A stretch of 64,000 nucleotides of DNA, taken from contig JAJGBQ010000006.1 in assembly GCA_022457065.1 (NCBI GenBank), positions 1,736,001 to 1,800,000 on the forward strand, given 5' to 3'. How positions within the stretch are numbered: the first letter of the stretch is position 1; every line of letters starts with the position of its first letter. Under the pieces are notes generated by a model that searched no databases, was not told the origin of the DNA, and saw only the letters and a program-made list of their open reading frames with translations. Source of the stretch: Curvularia sp. ZM96. Lineage: Eukaryota; Ascomycota; Dothideomycetes; Pleosporales; Pleosporaceae. This document shows, piece by piece, positions 43,920-54,548 of this stretch. Made by a program: the position numbers and the translations under genes.

Positions 43920-44409
43920 TATTACACGGGGTTTCGCTATACTCACCTAGTCTCGGTCTAGGTTAGGGCGAGACTTATATAAAGTATTCCGTGCGATTGT
44001 TGTCTAGCGATTTGTAGTAGAGTAAAGTTATAGGAGTTTAACTAATAATGAAGTAATAATTAATTCTATAAGATAGAATAATAATGTAGCAATCTTGTTA
44101 AGTAACAACTTGTAAGAAAGTACAATCTAAGTTGACTATAACGAATGTAATAATAAAATCTAACCTATTCTTATATCTATTGTAATCTGCCTAGCTATTA
44201 GAGCGGCTCTTGCCATTACTAATAGTCCCTTCTGCTGTGACGGCTCCCTGCTATCACATATGCCCCTGCCATTACTAACGGTCGTTCTTGGCGTGACGGC
44301 AGTCACGTAATCATCGCCCCGCGGTAATCATTACCTTTTGACGTGGCGCCCAATGGTCTCCAACCTGCGGCCCTCGTCCAGGAGAGATCTTTCATTGTTA
44401 CTTGTAACA
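43920..44409 (-). repeat. Gypsy-1 5' LTR
   Basis: 490 bp, a near copy of 35149-35638, with its first dinucleotide changed from TG to TA. The differences seen are mostly C/T and G/A. Confidence 0.93.
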
Positions 44410-44647
44410 GCGTTTTAATCGGACATACGATAGGTAGAGAGCTCTATGTGAAGATCTAGTCTTGATTAAGAGTTAGTTTAAGCTTGTAGAGTAGACTAAG
44501 GCTAAGTACGGTATCTGTGACGAGGACGTCTACAACTTTAACGAAGCTAGCTTCTTAATAGGCAAGATTACTACTTAGCTTGTCGTTACAGCATTAGAGA
44601 GAAGAGGCCAGCCAAAGACTATTTAGCCAGGTGGCCGAGAGTAGGTA
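44410..44647 (+). mobile_element. Fragment of an old Fot-like transposon (left part)
   Basis: Aligns with the Fot-1 transposase from about 40516 to 40755 (FNR.., the DETGF region now degenerate, GQPKTI.PG). It is much more diverged than Fot-1 or Fot-2. It is cut on the left by Gypsy-1 and on the right by Fot-2 at a TA. The rest of this copy continues at 53868. Confidence 0.75.
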
Positions 44648-45054
44648 ACGTGCCTTATGGGTTCGCGAGCCACTTTTGCCAAGCCCTCACCACAACCACC
44701 ACATTATGGCCCAAAAGAGCCCACTTTGGACCTATATAGCGCAAATAAATACAAGATATTATTCTAAGTCTACTTCTACTACCTGCTTGCACGTTCGCGC
44801 GTTATGCCCAGTCCTATTGCACCGTCCACACCGCCTTTGAGATAGTTCACCCTCTTTAGCGCGTTTCTACTTCTTTGACTTCTTCCCATCACTACGCACC
44901 CTAAAGTCCTAGAGAGTAGCTAATCGCTCCCTATCTTCAACTGTCAAGGTCCCCTCTGCCTAAATACGTTTTCTTTTATGCGATTTTCGTCGCGTGGCGG
45001 CTGCGTTAGCTGCTTTAAGCTTAGTAATCTGCTTTTGCGCCAACACTAACTTAT

Positions 45055-45526
45055 TGTTACAAGTAACAAGAAGGATTCTCTCCTTGACGGGGTACGACGA
45101 GGTTGAGAGCCAACCACGTCCACGTCAGAAGATGATGGACGCCGCGGGGCTTGGAGTCACGTGACGTGCCATCTCGCCAAGGCTAGCCATCTGAGATGGC
45201 AGTGCATAAAGAGATGGCAGGGCCATCTCCAACATCTCGCCAAGGGGGAGATGGACGAGATGGCAGGACTAAAGGCAATAGATATAAGAATAGGTTGGAT
45301 TTTATTATTACATTCGTTGTAGTCAACTCTTATAAGTTCTTCTCTTATACAGATTAATACTTAGTTATTCTATTTTATATAGAATTGATTATTACTTTAT
45401 TCGGTTAAACTTCTATAACTTCTCTCCACTACGAATCGCTAGAAAACAATCGCACGGAATACTTTATACAAGTCTCGCCCTAACCTGGACCGAGACTAGG
45501 TGAGTATAGCGAACCCCCGTGTAACA
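45055..45526 (+). repeat. Gypsy-2 5' LTR
   Basis: 472 bp, TGTTACAAGTAACA to CCGTGTAACA. U3 holds six CCATCT(C)/GAGATGG half-sites at 45168-45267, preceded by the palindrome GTCACGTGAC. Confidence 0.95.
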
Positions 45527-45589
45527 CTTTGACCACTCTCGGATTCTGTGGAAGGATTTAACCAACAGTACGCCCGATTAAGATTTAAG

Positions 45590-47490
45590 ATGTCTCACGC
45601 GCACTCTCAATCTTAGGATGGTGCCCAGGGACCCGCCTAAGGTCTAGCACCCAGGCCTAACCCAGCACTCGACGACGAGATGCTGACCCTAAGTGACGAC
45701 GAGAACGACAACATGCGTCACGTGCGAGAACTGCGAAATCTTAGGCGACAGGCCACGATCTAAGCACAGTAGATGGCTGGCATGCAGGAAATGATCAATC
45801 AGCTCACGAGTCAGCTGATGGCCACCCCTAACGAGAAAAGAACTACCGCGAAACCCAAGATTGCGCCACTGGAGAAGTTTGATGGAAGTTATAACGACTT
45901 ATGGACGTTCCTAACTAGCACCGATCTCTATAGCGAATATCACGGAGTACCTAACGACCAGGAAAAGATTCTACTAGCCAGTACGTATATGAAGGGCAAG
46001 GTAGCTAGATGGGTGCAGCTATACGTTAAGGACTTCCTGAAGGACATAGACAACTATGGGACCAAGGAAGAAACACAGGAGCTGTTTGAGAGCTAGGAAA
46101 ACTTTAAAATAGAAATAGGACGTATCTTCGGCGAGATAGACGAAAAGAAACAAGCGGAAAGAGCGATTACTCGTTTGCGCTAAACCAAGTCGGTATCCGC
46201 GTATACGGCTGAGTTCAAGCAACTCTAGTCTAGGATCGATTGGAACGACGCATCGCTTCGTACGGCATACGAAGCAGGACTAAAGGAAAATGTCAAAGAC
46301 GGACTTGTACACCACGATGAACCGGAGACGCTGCACGCATTGATCGAGCTAGCTACGCGCATCGACCACAGGCTATGGGAAAGAAACGAGCAGAAAAGGA
46401 AACAGTTCTAGCCCACGATAGCCAACACTAAGAAATACCGCAGTAATAAAGACAAAGATGGTGATACTATCATGGCCGGCAAAGTACAGGAGAAGTCCAA
46501 GAACAAGAAATCCCGCGGAAAAGGCAAAGACGGCCTTTCTAAGGAAGAACGCTAGAGGCGTTACGACAATAAAGCATGTCTCGGGTGCGGAGAGTTAGGA
46601 CACTTTCGCAGAGACTGCCCTAGGGAAGAAGTCAGCAAACAAGCAGTGGTGAAGATTAAGATGCTGAAGGCTCAGCTATCTATCTTACTATCTATTGAGG
46701 ATTTGAACGATAATCTTAGCGATATGGACCTATACGAAGAGGCACGCTTAAACGAAGACGACGACTTCGAGGTGGTTCCTAGACCTGTTTAGGCGAATGA
46801 GGTCATGCGATGGGCAACCCCGGAACCCACTGATTGGAAAATCGACGCTGTGGACATACAGCAACGACTAGCGAAAGGGGAATGTTGGCTGTATGGCGAC
46901 GCCACCTATGTAGCGGATACCTGTATATATCGCGCTCGACGACTCAACATTACCGGCTTAGAGGCCGACACTATAGCTAGGAGGGCGTTCGAGGAACAAC
47001 CTCTCTTTACGGACCCCACGCTACCAGAATACCGACCAGCGGAAGATTACGACAAGGAGGAGGAGATCTACTAACGATTCCACTGGGTCGACTGCAAAAG
47101 GGATTTTTGCATGTACTATGCAGATGAAAAGGAGCAGAGCAAGCTAGACGAGCATAGCTGCTGCCACATACATCTGTGGGCAGAAGAATGCCTAATGTTG
47201 GATTGCCACATCTATTAGGAAGAACACTAAGAGGCGCACGAGCGCCTAGAGTGGATAAACTGTATAGAGAAATGCTGGTTCTACCGAGAACAACGAATCG
47301 CGGCCAGGCAGGAGAGCCACTATCTACACAGAACCATAGCGGCTAAGGAATGCTGAATAGTGGGATGCAAAACTCATGACACGACAAAAGATTAAATCCC
47401 GATGCCAGAGACACTGGAGGAAATGATACTACACATGAACATCTACTAGACCTTTTGCACGGAAGATTAGTGTACGGTATACTATAATGT
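45590..47490 (+). pseudogene. Gypsy-2 gag, nonsense-interrupted
   Basis: Starts MSHAHSQS, then TAG/TAA codons at expected Gln positions. The open part 45773-46096 carries the capsid (KIAPLEKFDGSYNDLWTFL, YMKGKVARWVQLYV). A CCHC knuckle (CLGCGELGHFRRDC) is near 46568-46618. A further open part at 46805-47074 (ECWLYGDATYVADTC) precedes a Cys/His-rich tail. Coding continues with stops to about 47490. Confidence 0.82.
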
Positions 47491-47819
47491 AAAAATAAAT
47501 ACTGGTTATTTTCCGCGTAGTACCGACCGAAAGAACAGGGATCGACGACGCGCAAATAGAACCGCGAGGGAATAGACACCTGGAAGAGAACTTGTACCAC
47601 ATGGGCATAGTGATTGGAGATTATGCTATAGGGACGCCTGTCTAGATCACTTAGCAGCTAAATAATAAGCCGGAAAATTCCCTAAGGAAAGGAAGAGGTC
47701 GGAAAAGGGCCGACGCTCTTAGCTAAAAAACTAGGATGCCACTAGGGACTGGGTCACGCTGGTGAAGGCAGTCCTAAAACGACTCTTAGATAAGTACAAG
47801 TCACTAGTAATCGTGCGTT

Positions 47820-50800
47820 AGAATTAATGACGATTGTGCATGTACACGGACATAAGATGAAAGCGACTATAGATAGCGGAGCTGTGCGAACTATAATCTC
47901 ATCCTAAGTAGTAGAAAAATACGGGATACCCTACCAGAATAAGAAGATTCTATTGGAAGTAGTATTGGCCGAGGATATTCCCGTGGCATACGGAAGCGGC
48001 ACGATTAGGCTAGAGACCGAGTTGGTGACACTAAAAGTGGCAGACACGGAAAGCTAAATGAATATTAGCATTATAGACCTAGGAGAAACGGACCTGCTAA
48101 TTAGTTATGACTGGCTGGATGCCCATAACCCCGCCATCGATTGGCGAAAGAAGACAATACTTAGCCGAGAACCTGCGCGCAAGGTTGCTGGAGTACGAAA
48201 AGAGACACGCCCGACGGATTAGAGCTCAACCTAGGATGGGAGATTTGGCAAGATCTTACCGCATAAGATCGCGAGAATCTATGCGAAGAACCCTTAGGAA
48301 GTAGGGGTTATTTGGATAAGACGAGTCGCGCCCACGACGGACGGACCCTTACCACTGGATATACTGGATATATACCGAACGAACGAGTTTAGAGAACTAT
48401 TTGAAGAAAACGAAGCAACAGACCTAGCTGAACACCAAGATTGGGATTACGAGATTATCTTGGAAGAAGGAGCGAAGTTGAGCCTAGGACTAATATACCT
48501 AATAGCGCCAGAGCATGATACTAAGCTACGGGCATACCTAAAAAAGAATTTAAAAAAGGGATTTATCTGACTAGGACATAGCCTGATAGCCTCACTAATA
48601 TTGTTCGTAAAGAAGCCAAACGGGAAGTGGCGACTGTGTGTCGACTTCTGATGGTTGAACAGCGTCACACGAAAAAACTGATATCCCTTACCACTAATAT
48701 TGGAGCTCATAGATTGACTCTAGGGAGCCTAGTGGTTTACGAAGTTCGATGTGCGAGAAGGATTCTATCAGATTAGAATTAAGGAAGGACACGAGTAGAA
48801 GACGGTGTTCAAGACAAAATATGGACTATTCGAGTTCTAGGTCATGCCGATAGGTTTAACTAATGCGCCCGCGACCTTTTAATTAGTTATTAATAACGCA
48901 CTTCACGAGTACCTCGGAGTCTTTGCTACAGCCTACTTGGACGATGTACTAGTGTACTCTAAGGGGACTCTCGAAGAACACATTAAATATGTCAAGAAAG
49001 TGCTTAGGAAGCTTAAGGAATATAAGCTGTACCTGCAGCCAGGAAAATGCGAATTCCACGCTAAAGAAACGGAATTCCTAGGCTTTATTATCTCAACTGA
49101 AGGAGTTAAAATGAACCCGAAGAAGATAGCCACTGTACAGGAATGGCCAAAACCTAAAACAGTTAGGGACGTGTAATCCTTCCTAGGATTTGCCAATTAC
49201 TATTGGAAGTTTATTAAAGATTATTCAAGAATCACCGCACCACTCTCTAAGATCACAAAGAAGGAAGTAGGATTCCAGTGGAACGAGGAACATTAAGAAG
49301 CGTTTGACCGGATCAAACAAATCTTCCTCGAAGCACCCGTACTAGAGATGTACGACCTAAGGCGAAGGACGCGAGTCGAGACCGACGCGTCAGACTATGC
49401 ACTCGGAGCTGTACTATCACAACAGTGCTTAGATGGGAAATAGAGACTAGTGTTCTACTATTCTAGAAAGTTCTTAGGAGCAGAACTTAACTACGATGTT
49501 CACGATAAGGAGCTACTAGGAGTAGTCGATGCCTTTAAACAATGGGAAGTGTACCTGTTAGGTCTCCCAGATACGATCGAGGTTTTTACTGATTACTAGA
49601 ACCTAGCGAGTTTCATAACAACCAAGAAACTTAACTAACGACAAGTCTGATAGGCTGAAATGTTAGCTTAGTTCGACTTCAAGATCACGTATCGAGCAGG
49701 ATCGCTTAATAGGGCCGCGGATGCCTTAAGCCGAAGATCTGACCTTCGAGGAGAAGGGCACAAAGAACCACACGATGCAGTACTCAAGAAGATGCCTGAT
49801 GGCAGTCTGAAGTATAACTAGCCGGAACTAGCTAGAGTAGCTAAGGTGGCCGTGCTAACAAAAACGTTAACGTAAGAATGGCAGGAAAGGGCAACGCTAT
49901 GGCGACCGGATCCCTATCCGCCAGAGGTAGCGAATGATAGGAAGGAACTCAAAGCCCTAAGAGAAGGCACACGGACGTACGTACCTCCTCACATGAGAAC
50001 TGAACTTATCTAAACCCTGCACGAGTCCCTGGAATACAGACACGTAGCGATAGAAGAGATGGTCAGGCGACTAAAGAAGGTGTTCGAGATACCACGCTTG
50101 CGAGCGAAGGTGCAGGAAGTATTAGGCAACTATTTGGCGTGTTATTAGAACAAGCCTAAGAGACATAAGCCCTATAGCCTGTTACAACCCCTACAGCCAC
50201 CGACACGACCATAGAGTAGCGTGATAATAGACTTTATAGTGAAGCTCCCGAAGTCACTAGAACTAGGATCAGCTCGACTCTGCGATACCATCCTAGTAAT
50301 TATGTGTAGATTAACTAAGGGAGCAAAGTTCGTGCCTACGGAAGAAACTATTATGGCAGAAGAATGCGCGTACGAAGTTTCAAAGGCACTAATGTTAGAG
50401 CATGGAATACCTGAGGAATTCATTACGGATAGAGACAAGCTGTTCACTTCGAAGTATTAGTCAACGTTCTTAGCGAAAATGGGAGTTAAGAAGAAGCTAT
50501 CGACTAGCTTCCACCTAGAAACCGATAGACAAACGGAACGAACGAACCAGACGCTAGAATAATACTTGCGAATGTACGCTAATAAGCTACAAGACAACTA
50601 GGTTAAACTCTTGCCGACAGCGCAATTGGCCTACAACAGTACGAAGTCAGCGACTACGAAGCACTCGCCGCACTACGCTAATTATAGGTATGAGCCGACC
50701 GCTCATCGAGACCCGAAAGATATTGAAAGCATCGCAGTTGGAGTAGATAACAAGGCTCGACTAATGCGAGAATTACACGAAGAATTAAGCAAGAACATCG

Positions 50801-51260
50801 CTTATAGGAACCTTACGATGTCCAAAGCTACAAATAAGCAAAGGATTAAGGGACTAACCTTTAAGAAGGGGGACAAAGTTTTCTTGTCACGACAAAACCT
50901 GAAAACTAAGCGACCAAGCAAGAAACTAGATAATCTCCGATTAGGACTGTTCGAAATCCTAGAGAAATTAGGACTAGTAAACTACAAACTCTGGCTACCA
51001 CTAGGCATGCGCATATATGACGTTTTCTATAAGAAACTATTAGAACCAGCACCCTAGAACGCCGAGCTAGCAGAAGACATAGAGCTCGAAGACGACGAGT
51101 ACGTAGTCGAGGAAATTAAGGACCTACGGAAAATTAGTAGTTAGTGGAAGTACTTAGTCAAGTGGCAAGGATGGCTAGAGAGCTATAACACTTAGGAACC
51201 TAAAGGAAATCTGACGAACTGCAAGTCACTAGTACGTAAGTACCACTAGAAGCATCTAGA
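47820..51260 (+). pseudogene. Gypsy-2 pol with chromodomain, nonsense-interrupted
   Basis: Order of domains: protease with catalytic ATIDSGA near 47866-47883; RT with YLDD at 48934-48945 and LGFIIS; RNase H from about 49376 (ETDASDYALGAVL); integrase zinc finger near 50025-50160; integrase core at 50221-50460 (IDFIVKLPKS, FITDRDKLFTS); and the C-terminal GPY/F-like part at 50611-51057 (KKGDKVFLSRQNLK, YKKLLEPAP). A chromodomain follows at about 51085-51205 (EYVVEEIKD, KYLVKWQGW), with TAG at expected Trp or Gln codons. Chromodomains direct integration into methyl-H3K9 heterochromatin (family knowledge). Confidence 0.88.
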
Positions 51261-51814
51261 GAAACGAGAACTAGATTCTCGTAGGAAAGGTAGGAATCAA
51301 GAGATAAAGGATCGAAAGAAGAATAATCAGCCTGTAACCAGCCCGGGTTAGTCGAGAATCTGGATAGCGATAGTCCGGTTAATAGAAGGTCTGTACTAGG
51401 GGCTAAGCTCCCCTCGGCCTGCTCTTTCGCACGACGCTGAACAGCAAGAACGGCAAGATCACGGTCGGCGAACTCTTGTTCGCGCGACTCGACCTCCAGG
51501 AGCTCGCGCCGAACTCGCGCAGCGTCCTCTTCAATACGTGCCAACTCTAGACGCTTTTGCCGCTTCTTACGCTGAACTTGCTCCTACTCCTCCTTAGAAA
51601 CAAACAGACTACACGCAGCACTAATAGAAATGCAACTAGCGCAACGACTAGTCGCAGTGTCCACGAAACACCGAAGATTCTTCTTCTCGCAACGCTTGCA
51701 ACGAAAAGAAGTCATTTCATTCCCCTGCTCTTTTATACGGTTAGCACGAGAATAACGCTCTTCGTTCGACTTTTGAGCGCGAACACGGGTACGGGAAGAC
51801 GGGACCTTGGGCAT
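51200..51814 (-). pseudogene. Antisense Zn2Cys6 ORF of Gypsy-2, one stop
   Basis: The minus-strand frame from ATG at 51814 (MPKVPSSRTRVRA) to a stop at 51200, opposite to gag-pol and overlapping the chromodomain end tail to tail. Cysteines at 39, 42, 49, 58, 61 and 68 give C-x2-C-x6-C-x8-C-x2-C-x6-C, the exact Gal4-type binuclear zinc cluster, with the usual basic residues between Cys 42 and 49 (EKKNLR). After VSKEE a TAG (51584-51586) stands where the sibling copies have a Trp codon. The frame then continues as an E/R-rich, probably coiled-coil region (ARIEEDAARVRRELLEVES..) and a Ser/Leu/Asp tail resembling an activation domain. Its start is 139 bp from the 3' LTR, which could supply an antisense promoter (inference). 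Confidence 0.8.
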
Positions 51815-51940
51815 GGTTAGGAAGGCTGGAGGGAAGGGACGGATATAATGGCCCGGGGCCAACCGACCTTATATGCAGCCCACGCCTCACGAATTGGCAT
51901 GGGAAAATAATAATCTAGGGTATCGGGACGATACGCCTAA

Positions 51941-51950
51941 GAGGGGGGAT
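51941..51950 (+). other. Gypsy-2 polypurine tract
   Basis: GAGGGGGGAT ends two bases before the 3' LTR. It is the expected plus-strand primer, and the same tract is kept in Gypsy-1 and Gypsy-3. Confidence 0.8.
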
Positions 51951-51952
51951 AA

Positions 51953-52424
51953 TGTTATAAGTAACAAGAAGGATTCTCTTCTTGACGGGGTACGACGAGG
52001 TTGAGAGCCAACCACGTCCACGTTAGAAGATGATGGACGCCGCGGGGCTTGGAGTCACGTGACGTGCCATCTCGCCAAGGCTGGCCATCTGAGATGGCAG
52101 TGCATAAAGAGATGGCAGGGCTATCTCCAACATCTCGCTAAGGGGGAGATGGACGAGATGGCAGGACTAAAGGCAATAGATATAAGAATAGGTTAGATTT
52201 TATTATTATATTCGTTGTAGTTAACTCTTATAAGTTCTTCTCTTACACAGATTGATACTTAGTTGTTCTATTTTACATAGAATTAATTGTTACTTTATTT
52301 GGTTAAACTTCTATAACTTCTCTCTACTACGAATCGCCAGAAAATAATCGCACGGAATACTTTATACAAGTCTCGCCCTAACCCGGACCGAGACTAGGTG
52401 AGTATAGCGAACCCCCGTGTAACA
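51953..52424 (+). repeat. Gypsy-2 3' LTR
   Basis: 472 bp, same length as the 5' LTR. The differences I see are C/T and G/A transitions, for example CTCTCC to CTCTTC and GGCCATC to GGCTATC. Confidence 0.95.
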
Positions 52425-52429
52425 CTTAT

Positions 52430-53786
52430 GCGCGATAATAGCTGCCCTCTTTAAGACCTTCTTAAAGGCCTCTACTATAGACGTTGGTGAACTATCTATA
52501 TGTCTTCAAATCCTCTGTTTTACTAGCGTCGATTGCGACCCTAATTCTAGAGTATTGCTAGGGGTTTGCGACATCTAGGGCAGGTTGTTGGTAGGTAGGG
52601 GTGATGGAGTGCGCAACTGGACGTCAAGGGCGGATATAACCCGTTCTGGGTTAAATAGGACTAAGCTAGCGCCTCGAAAGCCTCCTTAGACGTTACTAGC
52701 TATAAATAATGCGTTAAAAGCCCGCTTAAAGTAAGATAGGAACTCTTGTTTTGTGACGTGACTAATCTAGGTGCGCATAAGCAATTCGACTTGGCGTCCG
52801 TAGACCTGCTTTAAAGGGGCAAAATAGCCCACATTAAGCGGCTATAAGAGGTGAGACGAGTGCGGAGGCATGCAAATAGTGATAATAGAGTTGTCTTTAT
52901 AGTATTTCTAAAAATCTAGCGAGTTATAGCTTTCATGGCCGTTAATAATAAGCAGGCGGTTAGCACCCACCTTCTTCGCCTTTATATGCTCATTAAAGTG
53001 CTTTAGCCACGCAAGACTAAGCTCATTAGTCGTCTAGCCGTTCTTAGAGACACTAATAACCCAGTCCTGGGGTATATCGCCGTCCTTATACCAGCTAGAG
53101 AGGTAGTGGCGCGCCTTAAGAATGATGAAGGGCGGAATCGTCCATCTAGTCGCGTTAATGCCCTAGATGACCGTGGCCCACTCTCTGTTGCCTGGCTAGA
53201 TAGTCTTAGGCCGTCCACGTCTCTCTAAAGCTGTAATAACAGCTCTAGAGGCAATCTGACCTATTATAAAGCCCGTCTCATCAAAATTGAACGTGTCGTT
53301 ATCTAGAATCCTATACTTAGCTTTCATATTAGCTACTAGGCCGAACTAGTCTTAAATAGCCTTAGGATTCTTATAAAGGGCTCTCTTGTAGTCGTACTTG
53401 CGATTAAACTTTACTTTAAGCTTAGGGCGGCGCTTGACGAACGTGCTGGGCCAGATTTGGCCAACCTAGTCTAGATTGCGCTCAGCGCGCAAAGAATTGG
53501 CTATATTAGCTATATCTGCGAGCCTAGGGGGAAACCCACGAAGATCAAGGTCAAGTATATACTTAACAACCACCTTCTCCTTAAGCTTAGTTAGATTTAT
53601 TGTTTTAGGCTAGCGATCTGCCTTTAAAGGTCGTCCGTCACGTCTTTGGCTTAGTGTTGTCCGATCAACGTTATAGATAGCTGCAGCGCGTCGCAAGGAG
53701 AGATTCGCGTCTTGTTTAAGAGCCTGAAGAGCAAGCTGTATCTGACATTCAGTAAAGGGCTGTAAGTGATCTTGTTGTTGTGACAT
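52430..53786 (-). pseudogene. Fot-2 transposase, main part
   Basis: The minus-strand frame starts at 53786 (MSQQQDHLQPF) and runs open for about 59 codons to a TAG (KADR-stop, Trp expected). A further open piece lies at 53218-53003. The C-terminal part with the zinc knuckle is beyond Gypsy-2, at about 45049-44780 on the minus strand. At several sites where Fot-1 has a stop, this copy retains Gln, showing independent damage. Confidence 0.8.
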
Positions 53787-53867
53787 TGGAGTAGAGTAGT
53801 GGTTGTGGTGAGGGCTTGGCAAAAGTGGCTCGCGAACCCATGTGGCTCGCGAACCCATAAGGCACGT

Positions 53868-54111
53868 TAACGTTTATCGCTAGGATTAACGCAGCTAGTT
53901 AGGCTATCCTACCGTTTCTTATCTTTACTAGCCAGCATCACCTATCTGCCTAGTACGAGGAGGCAGAGATCCCACGCGACTAGGCGATTGCAGTTAGCGA
54001 TAACGGCTAGACGACTAATAAGCTAGGAGTTGAGTAGCTGTTAAGAGTGGATCTTGAGTGGAAGTAATATAAGACTTCTAGTGTCAAGACTCTAAGGTTA
54101 GTTTTCGCGGA
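53868..54111 (+). mobile_element. Fragment of the old Fot-like transposon (right part)
   Basis: Continues the copy begun at 44410: the segment after the TA matches the Fot-1 transposase around 40756-40950 (GGCTAGACGACTAAT.. corresponds to 40890). It is cut on the right by the LTR of element 4. Confidence 0.7.
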
Positions 54112-54489
54112 TGAAGCAACAGAGTAATATAAACAGTGTCTCTACAAGTAACTATTATATTGTAGGTACTTGTACTCGTAACTTAAGTTAAACACATCGA
54201 GCTATAAGAGCCTAATGCCTATTCCTATATACTAAGTAAATGTTCTATGTCCTACACTATCTCACAGTGTCCTATAATGTCCTATGCGTAGGACGTTATA
54301 GAACTATATAGGATCTATAGGACACACGTGACATGTCCTATAGTAGCGTTCTACCAAGCCCGTAGAATATATAATTACTTATACGTCATTAGCTAGATAT
54401 GTCCCTTCCTCTAAAAGAGGTCCTTAACATAGCCCCTTCCTTTATTCTTTCTATATCTTGCGCTATCCCCTCTACTTAGGTTCGTAACA
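54112..54489 (-). repeat. Element 4 LTR
   Basis: About 378 bp ending GGTTCGTAACA. The outer end (TGAAGCAACAG) is assigned by comparison with the relative at 63648-64000 and is uncertain by a few bases. U3 has six TGTCCTA/TAGGAC half-sites at 54248-54351 around an ACACGTGAC box. Confidence 0.75.
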
Positions 54490-54548
54490 CTATCCTCCCC
54501 TTCCTAGCTTCATGTCCTCATAAGCTAACTATTATAGTGTCTAGGAGT

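Larger units (their letters stand above)
35149..44409 (-). mobile_element. Gypsy-1, Ty3/Gypsy chromovirus, RIP-damaged
   Basis: Two 490-bp LTRs (35149-35638 and 43920-44409) bound an element transcribed on the minus strand. Without the inserted Fot-1 (40063-41924 plus its TA duplication) it measures about 7.4 kb. Gag begins near 43857, protease/RT/RNase H/integrase follow to about 36470, and an oppositely oriented Zn2Cys6 ORF (35778-36383) lies by the 3' LTR. The purine tract is the reverse of TTATCCCCCCTCTTA at 35639-35653. All frames contain many TAG/TAA codons, and the RT motif is YLDN. The LTRs differ mainly by transitions. The flanks are CTAAA and GCGTT, so no target duplication is visible. 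Confidence 0.92.
45055..52424 (+). mobile_element. Gypsy-2, chromodomain Ty3/Gypsy, best-preserved copy
   Basis: 7370 bp inserted into Fot-2 with a perfect CTTAT duplication (45050-45054, 52425-52429). The 472-bp LTRs are 45055-45526 and 51953-52424. Gag starts ATG at 45590; pol follows with protease, RT, RNase H, integrase and chromodomain on the plus strand; an antisense Zn2Cys6 ORF is at 51814-51200. The purine tract GAGGGGGGAT (51941-51950) precedes the 3' LTR. Fewer stops than its siblings and an intact YLDD suggest it is younger or less RIPed, but it is still disabled. No tRNA-type primer site (TGG..) is seen directly after the 5' LTR. Confidence 0.95.
44648..53867 (-). mobile_element. 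Fot-2 copy, split by Gypsy-2
   Basis: The ends are ACGTGCCTTATGGG (44648) and its reverse complement (to 53867), with TA duplicated at 44646-44647 and 53868-53869. The inner TIR block GGGTTCGCGAGCCAC is present at both ends, twice at the right end and once at the left. The two pieces are 44648-45054 and 52425-53867; joined at the CTTAT duplication they make about 1.85 kb. Relative to Fot-1 the outer TIR differs (GTGCCTTATGG against GTACCCCACGG), so it is a sibling family. Confidence 0.92.

Noticed and set aside
45527..45560. tRNA primer-binding site after the Gypsy-2 5' LTR
   Set aside because: No TGG start adjacent to the LTR; self-priming could not be demonstrated either.
51557..51820. Plus-strand ORF over the antisense Zn2Cys6 region
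   Set aside because: Out-of-frame complement of the Zn2Cys6 ORF; low-complexity Leu/Thr reading.
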